The notes: generated by a model from the letters alone, not told the origin. Counted from the first letter of the stretch, positions 17,694-25,475 are shown. The stretch is DNA of 34,156 bases from Saprospiraceae bacterium (GCA_029262995.1 JAJCYH010000031.1:1-34156), one strand, 5' to 3'. Numbers and translations are program-made.

Positions 17694-18733
17694 ACTACAA
17701 TGCTGTTCAATGGAATAAGAATAAAAAAACATACGATATAATTCTATGGGTTTTTATCCTTTTTATAATGGCTTTTATGATGAGCTTGCAAGTGATCTTC
17801 CATCCAACTATCACTCTTGAGACCAGCATAATCAGAACTACTGCAATAACAGCATTTTTACTTTTACACATTATCTTAATGATTGGACCATTATGCAGAC
17901 TCGACCAAAGGTTTCTTCCTTTGTTATACAATAGAAGGCACCTAGGTGTAAGTATGTTTTTCCTAGCATTAATACATGGTCTTTTTTGTATAATACAATT
18001 TCACAGTCTTGGTGATGTCTCTCCTTTGGTTAGTTTGTTTACCTCCAATGGAGATTATGACAGTTTTAGCGATTTCCCTTTTCAAGTTTTAGGGTTTCTT
18101 GCCTTAATTATCTTATTTATAATGGCAGCTACCAGTCATGATTTTTGGCTAAAAAACCTTGGACCACACATGTGGAAGTTCTTGCATATGATGGTATATT
18201 TTGCCTATATTCTGATCATAGTTCATATCCTAACCGGAGCACTACAATATGAATCAAATAGTATTTATGTATTGCTAATTGCAGTAGGATTTGTAAGCAT
18301 CTCTTCGCTTCATCTATATGCAGGGATTAAAGCAAATAAAACTGACTTGACGATTGTTAATAGTCATAACAAATCATTGCATTTTGTATGTACGGTAGAA
18401 GAAATCCAAGATGATTGCGCAAAAACATTTAGTTACAATAATGAAGACATTGCAATATTTAAGTACAACGATCAACTATCTGCCGTTTCAAATATTTGCA
18501 AACATCAAATGGGTCCATTAGGGGAAGGTAAAATAATTGATGGCTGCATAACCTGTCCGTGGCATGGCTATCAATATCTTCCAGAGAATGGACAATCTCC
18601 TCCTCCATTTAATGAAAAAATAAAGACTTATCAATTAATGCTCATAGAAAATCAGATTTGGGTAGATGTCATTCCAAGACCTGAAGGCACCACTATCACT
18701 CCTGTAAAAATACTTCAAGATGGATCGAGATAA
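17684..18733 (+). CDS. Ferric-reductase-like membrane protein with C-terminal Rieske domain
   Basis: 349 residues from the ATG at 17684, chosen over 17636 because it overlaps the micropeptide stop and gives a clean N-terminus (MGINYNAVQWNKNKK). Six hydrophobic segments lie between about 18 and 212, with histidines suited to heme binding: H62, H98 (LIHG), H168 and H181, as in ferric-reductase-like/MsrQ transmembrane domains. Residues 230-335 form a Rieske domain with C272, H274 (CKH) and C291, H294 (CPWH), the same CxH-x16-CxxH spacing as the upstream fusion. The protein probably moves electrons between the membrane quinone or heme and a soluble partner, with the Rieske-GltS protein the obvious candidate. 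Its stop overlaps the next gene by 14 bp. Confidence 0.88.
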   Translation: MGINYNAVQWNKNKKTYDIILWVFILFIMAFMMSLQVIFHPTITLETSIIRTTAITAFLLLHIILMIGPLCRLDQRFLPLLYNRRHLGVSMFFLALIHGLFCIIQFHSLGDVSPLVSLFTSNGDYDSFSDFPFQVLGFLALIILFIMAATSHDFWLKNLGPHMWKFLHMMVYFAYILIIVHILTGALQYESNSIYVLLIAVGFVSISSLHLYAGIKANKTDLTIVNSHNKSLHFVCTVEEIQDDCAKTFSYNNEDIAIFKYNDQLSAVSNICKHQMGPLGEGKIIDGCITCPWHGYQYLPENGQSPPPFNEKIKTYQLMLIENQIWVDVIPRPEGTTITPVKILQDGSR

Positions 18734-19493
18734 GGAATTTTACATAGGCTGGCGTGATAAAACACCATCGTCAAGTCGTAATCTTATAAAAATGTTTATT
18801 CTTGCAATTTTCACAATAGGAATAATTTCTTCAGTTCTTATTGTATATTTTCAGAAGCCATTTAACCAACACCAATTCACTTTTGGTAACTTGGCTGAAG
18901 TCGAAGGTATTCTACATAAATTTCCCAAACCAATTTTAGAAATTAACTCTGGAGACGCAAATATTGAAAGCAAGTATGTACTTCTTGTTGGCTATGGCAA
19001 ATTTGGCACAGATGGTATTATTGCAGAGATGGAAAAAGAAAATGGTGATTTAGCAGGAAAGAGAATTAAATTAATCGGCAGTCCAATTAAAGGTGATGGG
19101 AAAAGTCTATTAGAATTGAGTAAAAAGAAAGAAAGTCTACTTCAGGTTTATGATGATACAACGCTTTCACCTAATAGTCCTAGTCCAAAAATTAATGTTA
19201 CCCTATCTGGTGAAATTATTGATCCTAAATGTTATTTCGGTGTAATGAAACCTGGAGAAGGAAAAATTCATAAATCCTGTGCTATTAGGTGTATCTCAGG
19301 AGGAATACCTGCTGTATTTAAATCAGCTGATTCTATGGGCTTTAAATATTCAATAATTCTAGGTGAAAATGGAGAAGGAATCAATGAAAAGCTTCTTGAC
19401 TATGTAGCTGAGAAAGTTACAATTTCAGGATTTGCATACACAGCTAACGGATGGGATGTAATACAAATTGATCCTAAGCAGCTTGATCAATAA
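18720..19493 (+). CDS. Membrane-anchored protein with conserved C/H motif, last gene of the Rieske operon
   Basis: 257 residues. One N-terminal transmembrane helix (about 22-44), then a soluble domain of about 210 residues, probably periplasmic. A beta-rich first half (YVLLVGYGKFG ... RIKLIGSPI) is followed by GEIIDPKCYFGVMKPGEGK and IHKSCAIRCISGGIPAVF. C171, H184, C187 and C191 look like a metal- or cluster-binding set. I have an impression of this motif beside Rieske/ferric-reductase genes in other bacteria but cannot name a family. Start at 18720 overlaps the previous gene by 14 bp; the 3' end overlaps the convergent sigma-factor gene by 20 bp. Confidence 0.78.
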   Translation: MDRDKEFYIGWRDKTPSSSRNLIKMFILAIFTIGIISSVLIVYFQKPFNQHQFTFGNLAEVEGILHKFPKPILEINSGDANIESKYVLLVGYGKFGTDGIIAEMEKENGDLAGKRIKLIGSPIKGDGKSLLELSKKKESLLQVYDDTTLSPNSPSPKINVTLSGEIIDPKCYFGVMKPGEGKIHKSCAIRCISGGIPAVFKSADSMGFKYSIILGENGEGINEKLLDYVAEKVTISGFAYTANGWDVIQIDPKQLDQ

Positions 19494-19977
19494 TTTTTTT
19501 TGCTAAGTTTCTTGCAGTAAAGATTCTGCTTTTTACAGTACCAACAGGGACACCTTGAATTTCCGATATCTCATTATAAGAATATCCTATGAAATATAGT
19601 CTAAATGCCTCTCGGTATTTCTTCTTAATTTTTTTAAATACTTTATTGAAGTCCTTTCTCTTTAATTGAGAAATAGCTTTATTCTTTACAGATGTCCCTT
19701 TCAAAAGTGCATTCTGGTTCGGTGAAATATTACTTAATATTTCCTTTCTCCTTTTCCTTTTGTGATATGCTGTAATAAAGGTACTGTAGATGATACGCTG
19801 AAACCAAGGAAGAAATTTATCTTTAGATTTCAACGAATTAATGTTTTCAATTGCCTTGATGGATGAGTCCTGCAGCAAATCTTTTGCGTCGCTTTTAGAC
19901 TGTGTTAAGTTTTGTGCAAAGAATAATAAATTTCTATAATTTTTTTTATAATGATTATCAAACGATTTGTTATTCAT
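19474..19977 (-). CDS. ECF-type RNA polymerase sigma factor
   Basis: 167 residues. Region 2 covers about 8-85 (AQNLTQSKSDAKDLLQDSSI, FLPWFQRIIYSTFITAYHKRKRR) and region 4 about 113-163 (YREAFRLYFIGYSYNEISEI, QGVPVGTVKSRIFTARNLAKK), the helix-turn-helix that reads the -35 element. No anti-sigma gene is adjacent: the gene downstream is convergent and the one upstream is a channel 62 bp away. It lies in the same direction as mscS, dps and the Usp gene and may control them or be controlled with them; this is inference. Confidence 0.9.
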   Translation of the reverse strand: MNNKSFDNHYKKNYRNLLFFAQNLTQSKSDAKDLLQDSSIKAIENINSLKSKDKFLPWFQRIIYSTFITAYHKRKRRKEILSNISPNQNALLKGTSVKNKAISQLKRKDFNKVFKKIKKKYREAFRLYFIGYSYNEISEIQGVPVGTVKSRIFTARNLAKKIIDQAA

Positions 19978-20039
19978 ATATTTTAATAGTAGTTTACTTT
20001 CAATAACTAAACGATTTTAATACTGTTTTGTTCAACTCA

Positions 20040-20900
20040 TTACGTAATTTTACTATCCATTTTGATTGAACGTATTGGGTAAGGTATGTCTATGTGGTTT
20101 ATATCAAAATCAGATTTAATCAATTCAATAGCTTTACTCTTAGCTTCCATTATTGATAAGGATGTTATAGCTTTCACCCAAAATCGTAATAAAAAATTAA
20201 TTGAACTGTCTCCAAATGACGTATAGTAAAATTCAATTTCATTATCTTCTGAGACTGGGAAATTTCGTTGAATTGCACTAATCGCTATGTTTTTAACTTC
20301 CTCAAGATCTGAGTCATAAGAAACACCACAAGTAACAGATGTTCTTACCTGTTGTGTTAAGCCATAGTTTTTGAATGGATTTTCAGTGATAATTTTGTTC
20401 GGTATAATAACAATATTATTATCTGGTTCCCTTAATTTGATATATCGTAATGTTATTTGATCAACGGTTCCAGAATAGTTGTCCGTCTCTATAAAATCAC
20501 CAACAGACATCACATCTTTAAATGCCAAAAATATTCCTGCAAAAGTATTTGATAATGTTCCCTGCAAAGCAAGACCGATCGCCAATCCGGCAACACCTGC
20601 ACCAGCTAATATTGAGGTTAGAGCTTTGTCAAGATTAAGAATGCCTAAGGCCAAAAACAAACCCAATGCAATAACAAAGATTGAAATGAAGGTACTAAGA
20701 AGATTTCGAACTGAAGGAGAATCAATTCTATAGTTCAATAATCTACTGATATACCTTGAACTAATTCGAGAAAGTATCACCGTAATTAAAATAACAAATA
20801 ATGCCAAAATCATATTTGGCATCATTGAAGTCAAAGTTTCAACCCAGCTGTTTAACTTTTCCAACATTAGACTCCAAGCTTCATTCATTTCATTCTGCAT
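20040..20900 (-). CDS. mscS: Small-conductance mechanosensitive channel, MscS family
   Basis: 286 residues, the length of E. coli MscS. Three transmembrane helices (about 28-48, 66-88, 94-127) are followed by the beta and alpha-beta cytoplasmic cage. The pore helix has the Gly/Ala pattern GAGVAGLAIGLALQGTLSNTFAG at 100-122 and is followed by FKDVMSVGDFIE. It opens on osmotic downshock to release solutes. Its start codon sits in ACAAAAAACATATATG, a 16-base leader identical to that of the dps gene 0.6 kb away. A terminator (20951-20977) separates it from dps. Confidence 0.93.
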   Translation of the reverse strand: MQNEMNEAWSLMLEKLNSWVETLTSMMPNMILALFVILITVILSRISSRYISRLLNYRIDSPSVRNLLSTFISIFVIALGLFLALGILNLDKALTSILAGAGVAGLAIGLALQGTLSNTFAGIFLAFKDVMSVGDFIETDNYSGTVDQITLRYIKLREPDNNIVIIPNKIITENPFKNYGLTQQVRTSVTCGVSYDSDLEEVKNIAISAIQRNFPVSEDNEIEFYYTSFGDSSINFLLRFWVKAITSLSIMEAKSKAIELIKSDFDINHIDIPYPIRSIKMDSKIT

Positions 20901-20950
20901 ATATGTTTTTTGTCTTTAGATTTATAATAGATTATGATCAATAAAATAAA

Positions 20951-20977
20951 AATGGTGTAGCTGCTAGCTACACCATT
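20951..20977 (-). terminator. Terminator after dps
   Basis: A perfect 12-bp stem (20951-20962 with 20966-20977) with a 3-base loop; on the minus strand it runs into TTTTATTTTAT. It lies 26 bp past the dps stop. Confidence 0.85.
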
Positions 20978-21002
20978 CGTTAATGTTTAAATATTGGCAA
21001 AT

Positions 21003-21491
21003 TTATACAAGAACTGGTTCCTGTTTTTTACTCAACCAAGCATCTAACATCCAGCTTGCTTTTTCTATTTTAGAAATATAAGAACCTATTAAGTCAATGG
21101 TCCCTTCATCTCCAGCTTCATTAGCTGCCATGATAACGTTTCTCATAAGCGCAATAAGAATCTTGTGGTTTTTGAGTATGTTGAATACCATCTCCTTATC
21201 ACTCAGAATATCTTCTGTCTCATCAATATTTGAAAACTTTAAGTACTCCGACATTTTACCTAGTGGCTTTTGCCTTAAGGTTAGTATTCTTTCTGCTAAC
21301 TCATCAATTTTAATTTTTGCATCATTATATAGTGTTTCAAACCTTTCATGCAAATCAAAGAAATTGTCGCCTTGTATATGCCAGTGAAAACTTCTCAAAT
21401 TCTGATAATATACATTATAGCTTGCTAACAAAAGGTTAAGCTGCTCACTAACATTTAATAATTCTTCTCTCTTTAATCCTAAATAATTCAT
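21003..21491 (-). CDS. dps: Dps ferritin-like DNA-protection protein
   Basis: 162 residues, typical length. It forms a 12-subunit shell that oxidises Fe(II) with hydrogen peroxide and stores iron, protecting DNA. The intersubunit ferroxidase ligands are all there with the standard spacing: H36 (SFHWHI), H48 (LHERFETLY), D63 and E67 (DELAERIL). The C-terminus is short with no Lys-rich tail. It starts 15 bp after the Usp-like gene, so the two are co-transcribed, and ends at the terminator 20951-20977. Leader ACAAAAAACATATATG is shared with mscS. Confidence 0.95.
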   Translation of the reverse strand: MNYLGLKREELLNVSEQLNLLLASYNVYYQNLRSFHWHIQGDNFFDLHERFETLYNDAKIKIDELAERILTLRQKPLGKMSEYLKFSNIDETEDILSDKEMVFNILKNHKILIALMRNVIMAANEAGDEGTIDLIGSYISKIEKASWMLDAWLSKKQEPVLV

Positions 21492-21506
21492 ATATGTTTT
21501 TTGTGG

Positions 21507-22331
21507 TTAAACAATAATTGTTGGCAAACTTGACCTTAACAGTAATCTATTTGCATTTTCGGTATACAAACGCTCCAAAAATGATTTGCCATAGTTCATA
21601 AACGTAATCCAATCACTATCATATTTTTTAACTAGTCCCTTTATGATAGCTTCTTCAAATTGTCCTTTTCCCAGGATGACAATAGCTGTGTCAAATGTCT
21701 TTAGTGTGACAAGTTCGTTTTGGATAATCTTTAATACCTCCTTATCCATTTTATCTTCTACAACTATCCTAACATTTAGTTTACAATGATTTGCGATTTG
21801 CTTAAGGTCATCAAATTTTTCTTGATCATACTCATCTATAAAGAGTAGCATGTTTTCTGCTTTTTCATATTTATAATTCTTAGGTATGTACAAACATGGT
21901 AAATCCGTTGACTTAGACACTGATGTTTCATCTGTGCCAAAAAGAACATTATACCATGATTCATTGCTAATGTTTTGCATTGTACACATTAAGTAATTGT
22001 CTCGATCCGATAGTATATTTATTTTAGAAGGCAAGTCCCCCTTTCCTAATATGTAATTGATTTTTCTGTGCTCCAACATTAAAGGCTTAATAAGCTTTAT
22101 CAACTCCTCTTCAGTTTGCATAAGAGATTCATTCTCTTCAATTATTTGCGGATATGACAAACCAGTACCTGCAATAGATGCTGGAATAATTGACTTATCC
22201 ATTTTGAAATTATAAATAAAATCTAGGTACAAATTTTTATCACGTGCCAAATGTAAATTATAGTTACAATAGTTCTCAACTTGTATATTTTGAGTATTAA
22301 TGTCTTTTAATATTGAAAGTATTTTTTTCAT
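21507..22331 (-). CDS. Universal-stress-protein-like protein, tandem and diverged
   Basis: 274 residues. Length and pattern fit two Usp-like alpha/beta halves: the first about 1-150 (STDLPCLYIPKNYKY at its end) and the second from about 152 (AENMLLFIDEYDQEKFDDLK ... SLPTIIV). The usual Usp ATP-binding G-x2-G-x9-G-S/T signature is not seen in either half, so nucleotide binding is doubtful. It is the first gene of the usp-dps unit and is divergent from the DUF2383-like gene. Assignment rests on fold-level resemblance and context. Confidence 0.65.
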   Translation of the reverse strand: MKKILSILKDINTQNIQVENYCNYNLHLARDKNLYLDFIYNFKMDKSIIPASIAGTGLSYPQIIEENESLMQTEEELIKLIKPLMLEHRKINYILGKGDLPSKINILSDRDNYLMCTMQNISNESWYNVLFGTDETSVSKSTDLPCLYIPKNYKYEKAENMLLFIDEYDQEKFDDLKQIANHCKLNVRIVVEDKMDKEVLKIIQNELVTLKTFDTAIVILGKGQFEEAIIKGLVKKYDSDWITFMNYGKSFLERLYTENANRLLLRSSLPTIIV

Positions 22332-22367
22332 GTGATTTATTAGTAAGACATTATGAACTTTAAATAA

Positions 22368-22397
22368 GTTCGATTGAAAAAATAAAATTTATCGAAC
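22368..22397. promoter_or_regulatory. Inverted repeat in the divergent usp/DUF2383 promoter region
   Basis: GTTCGAT at 22368-22374 and ATCGAAC at 22391-22397, a perfect 7-bp dyad with a 16-base spacer, placed between two divergent stress genes (starts at 22331 and 22449). It could be an operator acting on both. No regulator is identified. Confidence 0.4.
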
Positions 22398-22448
22398 AAT
22401 GATTGTTTTCATCTAGTCTTAAGGGTGAATCAAAAAAATTAAATACAA

Positions 22449-22907
22449 ATGGAAAAGAAGATGAAAGAAGCGTTGAAAGATTTAATTGTAAGACTTGAAG
22501 ATGCCCATAAGGGTTATATAGAAGTTAAAAATGCTATATCCAATACAGTACTTAGAGATTGGATGGAAAAATATGCTATTGAAAGAAAGAAATTTCAATC
22601 TGAACTTGAAGAAAGTTTGCATAAACTAGGTGGAGATGCGGAAATTAAAACAAGTTTCTTAGGTGAACTACATAGAATGTTTATCGCCTTTAAGCTTAAT
22701 AATATAAATAATGACTACGATTCTGTTTTCAAGGAAATAGAACGAGGTTCGAATGTATTGATTAACGACTACGAGAAAGTGATCAATGAAATTCAGTATC
22801 CCTTGTACATTGAAACTAAATTAAAAAGTCAATTAAGTTTAATTAAAGATGAAATCAACAGTTTGAAAAAACTCAAGAGTGAAATATTATCAGAAATGGT
22901 ATCCTAG
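22449..22907 (+). CDS. DUF2383/PA2169-type four-helix-bundle protein
   Basis: 152 residues, all helical. The pattern fits the PA2169 family of four-helix, ferritin-like proteins: an opening LKDLIVRLEDAHKGYIEVKN, then RDWMEKYAIERKKFQSELEE, LGG, and FKEIERGSNVLINDYEKVI. Family members often occur beside Dps and stress genes in Bacteroidota, as here. The biochemical role is unknown; ferritin-like metal ligands are not obvious. It is divergent from the usp-dps unit and ends at a strong terminator. Confidence 0.8.
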   Translation: MEKKMKEALKDLIVRLEDAHKGYIEVKNAISNTVLRDWMEKYAIERKKFQSELEESLHKLGGDAEIKTSFLGELHRMFIAFKLNNINNDYDSVFKEIERGSNVLINDYEKVINEIQYPLYIETKLKSQLSLIKDEINSLKKLKSEILSEMVS

Positions 22908-22932
22908 TAATGTCTTGTTGGATTTAATAAGC

Positions 22933-22966
22933 AAAACAGCCTCAGTTGGGGCTGTTTTTTTTTTAT
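22933..22966 (+). terminator. Terminator of the DUF2383-like gene
   Basis: AAAACAGCC (22933-22941) pairs with GGCTGTTTT (22950-22958) and is followed by a run of T to 22964. It begins 26 bp after the stop. Confidence 0.9.
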
Positions 22967-22988
22967 CTATTTACAAAACCCAATAATA

Positions 22989-23019
22989 TTGCCACAAAAG
23001 AATTAATCATTTATATTTG
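22989..23019 (+). promoter_or_regulatory. Bacteroidota-type promoter before the tRNA leader
   Basis: TTG at 22989-22991 and TATATTTG at 23012-23019 (consensus TAnnTTTG) with a 20-base spacer. Transcription would start about 23025-23030, just before the first 69-bp unit, so both tandem units and the tRNA would be on one precursor. Confidence 0.6.
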
Positions 23020-23031
23020 CAATCCAATTTT

Positions 23032-23169
23032 ATGGCGTGGTAGCTTCTCGCAAATTGATTAATGATCAAATGCTGGACAAGCAGCTTCGCTACACTTTTT
23101 ATGGCGTGGTAGCTTCCCGCATATTGATTAATGATCAAATGCTGGACAAGCAGCTTCGCTACACTTTTT
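23032..23169 (+). repeat. Two tandem 69-bp units that begin like the downstream tRNA
   Basis: Units at 23032-23100 and 23101-23169 differ at only two positions. Both begin ATGGCGTGGTAGCT, exactly as the sequence at 23170 that opens the tRNA gene, so the tRNA start lies in register as a third unit. After those 14 bases the units diverge from the tRNA and end with GCTTCGCTACAC, resembling its 3' acceptor strand. Each unit can pair GTG(G)TAGC with GCTACAC. They look like truncated tRNA copies in the leader. Confidence 0.85.
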
Positions 23170-23171
23170 AT

Positions 23172-23245
23172 GGCGTGGTAGCTCAGCTGGTTAGAGCGCG
23201 TGATTCATAATCCCGAGGTCGGCGGTTCAAGCCCGCCTCACGCTA
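23172..23245 (+). tRNA. tRNA with CAU anticodon (elongator Met, or Ile2)
   Basis: 74 bases with all four arms: acceptor GGCGTGG/TCACGCT (G-U at both ends of the stem), D arm GCTC...GAGC, anticodon loop TTCATAA, and T arm GGCGG-TTCAAGC-CCGCC. The anticodon stem has one T-C mismatch. The discriminator is A and CCA is not encoded. The CAU anticodon with A37-A38 and no initiator features points to elongator Met; a lysidine-modified Ile2 cannot be excluded by eye. It is followed by its own terminator. Confidence 0.92.
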
Positions 23246-23250
23246 CTTTT

Positions 23251-23289
23251 AAAGATCTAATTGATTGATTATCAGTTAGGTCTTTTTTG
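23251..23289 (+). terminator. Terminator of the tRNA transcript
   Basis: AAAGATCTAA (23251-23260) pairs with TTAGGTCTTT (23276-23285) with one G-U pair, followed by TTT. It starts 5 bp after the tRNA. Confidence 0.75.
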
Positions 23290-23303
23290 TGGTCGTCGTT
23301 TTT
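23262..23303 (+). repeat. tRNA 3' flank, copy also at 4046-4087 (minus)
   Basis: 38 of 42 bases match the complement of 4046-4087. It covers the terminator loop and the TGGTCGTCGTTTTT that follows. Confidence 0.55.
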
Positions 23304-23324
23304 CAAAATCAAAGGGCATTATTT

Positions 23325-23510
23325 TCAATCGTTTTGCTCTACTTCCATTTTTAAAAAGGCACTTTCAAATTCATCATTCTTAATTATGAATTGAATAGAT
23401 TCTTCGATTGTATCTGGATATAGAGCTCTAACTATAATTACCTCTGTTGACCAGAAGTATTTTCTAAAATCTGATTCACCTGGGTGCACTTGGGGTAATG
23501 GTTTTATAAC
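23325..23510 (-). pseudogene. C-terminal remnant of an unknown protein
   Basis: The minus strand has 61 sense codons between an in-frame TAG at 23511-23513 and the TGA at 23325-23327, without a usable start: VIKPLPQVHPGESDFRKYF, then WSTEVIIVRALYPDTIEESI and so on to VEQND. Its composition is clearly protein-like, so I read it as the tail of a lost gene. I do not recognise the family. It begins 21 bp beyond the tRNA flank repeat. Confidence 0.4.
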
Positions 23511-23672
23511 CTATCTGAAAATCAGGGCTTCACATATAAAAGAGAATGTTACCATTTGTCAATAATTAATGTGACATAGACTTAGCGCAGTCATAAGAAA
23601 TAAGTGCAATTCTATCTAGTGCCACCTACTTGACCTTATTGACTCGAAACCAATAAGATTAAAAAAATATGA

Positions 23673-23938
23673 ACTATTGAAAACTTTTACATTCCATATA
23701 GAACTGAGCATGAGTCAATGGCATTTGAGTATTTGAACGAAGCGGCTTTATCTCTTTGGAACTTAAATGGTCAACAATTAACACCAGATCATTATATGGC
23801 TTATGTTTATGAACCATTAAGCGCTTATTGATTTTTGTTGATCCTATTTAGGTTGAAAATTGGAAAACACTTAAGAAAGAGTTAAACGGAATTTCTCCTT
23901 TTAGTACCAATCATAATACTTTTTCATGTACAGAATAA
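23673..23938 (+). pseudogene. Frameshifted remnant upstream of a lipoprotein gene
   Basis: From 23673 the frame reads TIENFYIPYRTEHESMAFEY, LNEAALSLWNLNGQQLTPDH, YMAYVYEPLSAY to a TGA at 23829. A second frame from 23852 reads VENWKTLKKELNGISPFST, NHNTFSCTE to a TAA at 23936-23938, which overlaps the start of the lipoprotein gene at 23926. The two parts look like the end of one gene broken by a frameshift, once coupled to the lipoprotein gene. Family not recognised. Confidence 0.45.
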
Positions 23939-24465
23939 CAATTGCGGTATTTGTTCTCTTAATTTACTTATTTGCTTTAAGTTGCATCAGTTCGAAGTCT
24001 AACTCATCGGAAATTGAAGAAATTTACTTATCTGTAACAGATTCACTATTGAGCAAATACGATAGAATAATAATTAACGGCTATAGTAATACTAGTAAAG
24101 CATATTGTTCTACATTATTTGAAGTGAATAAATTTATTCAGTTGAAAGTTCCAGAGACATTTGATAATAATAACATTAGTATTGAAGAACGACTACCAAG
24201 TAAAGTCATTGAGAAATTAAGTTCCAGTTTTGGAAATGTTGTTGAGGTAAATATTAAAAATGTATCAGATATCAGCTATTTCAGGAAGTTAAAAGATTCC
24301 TTAAACATTGAGGGCACTTTTATTTATTACAAGCCAGTTTTTTTATCTAAAAGTGAGTGTTTTGTTGCTATTGGAGATTACCCTTCAATACATATCGAAG
24401 CAAAGGTTAAAAAGATAAATGGCAAATGGCATTCTGAAATTCTGTCAAACTCAGCTATCCAGTAA
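23926..24465 (+). CDS. Lipoprotein of unknown function
   Basis: 179 residues. Lipoprotein signal MYRITIAVFVLLIYLFALSC with Cys20, then a Ser/Asn-rich linker and a mixed alpha/beta domain (YDRIIINGYS ... FGNVVEVNIKNVSDISYF ... VKKINGKWHSEIL). The KVKKINGKW ending resembles small periplasmic domains but no family can be named. Its start overlaps the end of a decayed frame (23852-23938), which suggests it was the second gene of an operon whose first gene is now broken. Confidence 0.65.
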   Translation: MYRITIAVFVLLIYLFALSCISSKSNSSEIEEIYLSVTDSLLSKYDRIIINGYSNTSKAYCSTLFEVNKFIQLKVPETFDNNNISIEERLPSKVIEKLSSSFGNVVEVNIKNVSDISYFRKLKDSLNIEGTFIYYKPVFLSKSECFVAIGDYPSIHIEAKVKKINGKWHSEILSNSAIQ

Positions 24466-24756
24466 CAATAAAAATTCAATTTAATTTTGCAGGCAACATT
24501 GATAATATTAATACAAGTTAATTCAAAGAATTTGGATTCTATTAAATCTTCTCACTTTTTCAAATACTAAAATCAACCAAGTCTCTTTGCAGATAGACTC
24601 TTTTGATTTAAACTCAGATAAATTTTTCAAACTAAACTCTTAAACCTCTCAACAGAGTATTTATCAATTAATAAAATGACTTCTATCTCATACCATCTAA
24701 ATGTTTTTTGATTTGAGTAAATATCTAGATTAATAATAACAGTTCTTGTCCAACAT

Positions 24757-25031
24757 TTATTTAAATCTATATTTAGATATTTCTTCTTCCTTAATCAGTA
24801 AGCTTTTGTTACTTTTTAAATCTGATAACCTTGATTCTAACTCATGTAACTTATCTTTTGGCAATGCTAATCAGTGTATGTTGATTCAAAATTTACTTGG
24901 ATATAGTCCAGTATTTGTGATACCATATGATTTTCCTCGCTAGTTTCAGTATCTACAATACAACAATAAGACTCATAAGGAATAGATTTAAAATCATACT
25001 TCTGATAAAAAATGTACACTAGGGGAAAAAA
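24757..25031 (-). pseudogene. Degraded helical-protein remnant
   Basis: The minus strand has an open stretch (VYIFYQKYDFKSIPYESYC, then TETSEENHMVSQILDYIQV) to a TAG at 24868-24870. A second frame takes over at the same point (ALPKDKLHELESRLSDLKS ... EEEISKYRFK) to a TAA at 24757-24759. The codon pattern and coiled-coil-like tail suggest one frameshifted gene. No family recognised. The interval 24466-24756 holds nothing I can support. Confidence 0.3.
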
Positions 25032-25322
25032 TTATTTTGCAACATACAGTAGAATCTCCAAACATTGATTCCCCTGTTTTCCTCACTTTCCAAATACCAA
25101 TAAATAAGGCAGTGAATTTCGGTTATTTATCACTTGATTTTTTATGATTTGGGTGTCCCGTTGTAAATGTGTTATGTTTTTACGCAGGAAACCTAATAAG
25201 AACTGGCTCAGTAAGTATTTAAGTTTTTGAAAAACATGGACGACTAAATAAAGTGGCAAAGACTGCTGGGTGTTCATCTGACAAATTTGAACTTGATAAA
25301 TTATGGCTAGAAGAGATATATA

Positions 25323-25475
25323 GCTAACCGTCTTGGTCAAATTTCTTTACCCTTATATGAAGAAGAATCTTATCAATGGTTCGCCTAAGTATTATCTAGC
25401 ATTCAAAAGATTGAATTGATCGGTCCTCATTTAATTTTAGGTAAGCTGTATAATCAAATCTTAGCTTCTTTTTAA
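25323..25475 (+). pseudogene. Degraded fragment, possibly transposase N-terminal region
   Basis: One frame reads ANRLGQISLPLYEEESYQWF then a TAA at 25386-25388, and continues LSSIQKIELIGPHLILGKLY, NQILASF to a stop at 25473-25475. 'LIGPHLILGKLYNQI' weakly resembles the region before the DDE domain in IS1634-type transposases, but this is a guess. Short protein-like stretches also occur at 25228-25325 and 25496-25565; they could be parts of the same dead element. The rest of 25032-25928 holds nothing clear. Confidence 0.25.

Noticed and set aside
23032-23169. Tandem units as a CRISPR array or as full tRNA genes
   Set aside because: Only two units with no repeat-spacer structure, and they lack anticodon and T arms.
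25083-25340. 85-codon open frame on the minus strand
   Set aside because: It lies antisense to short protein-like plus-strand stretches and has no motif; probably a shadow of a decayed element.
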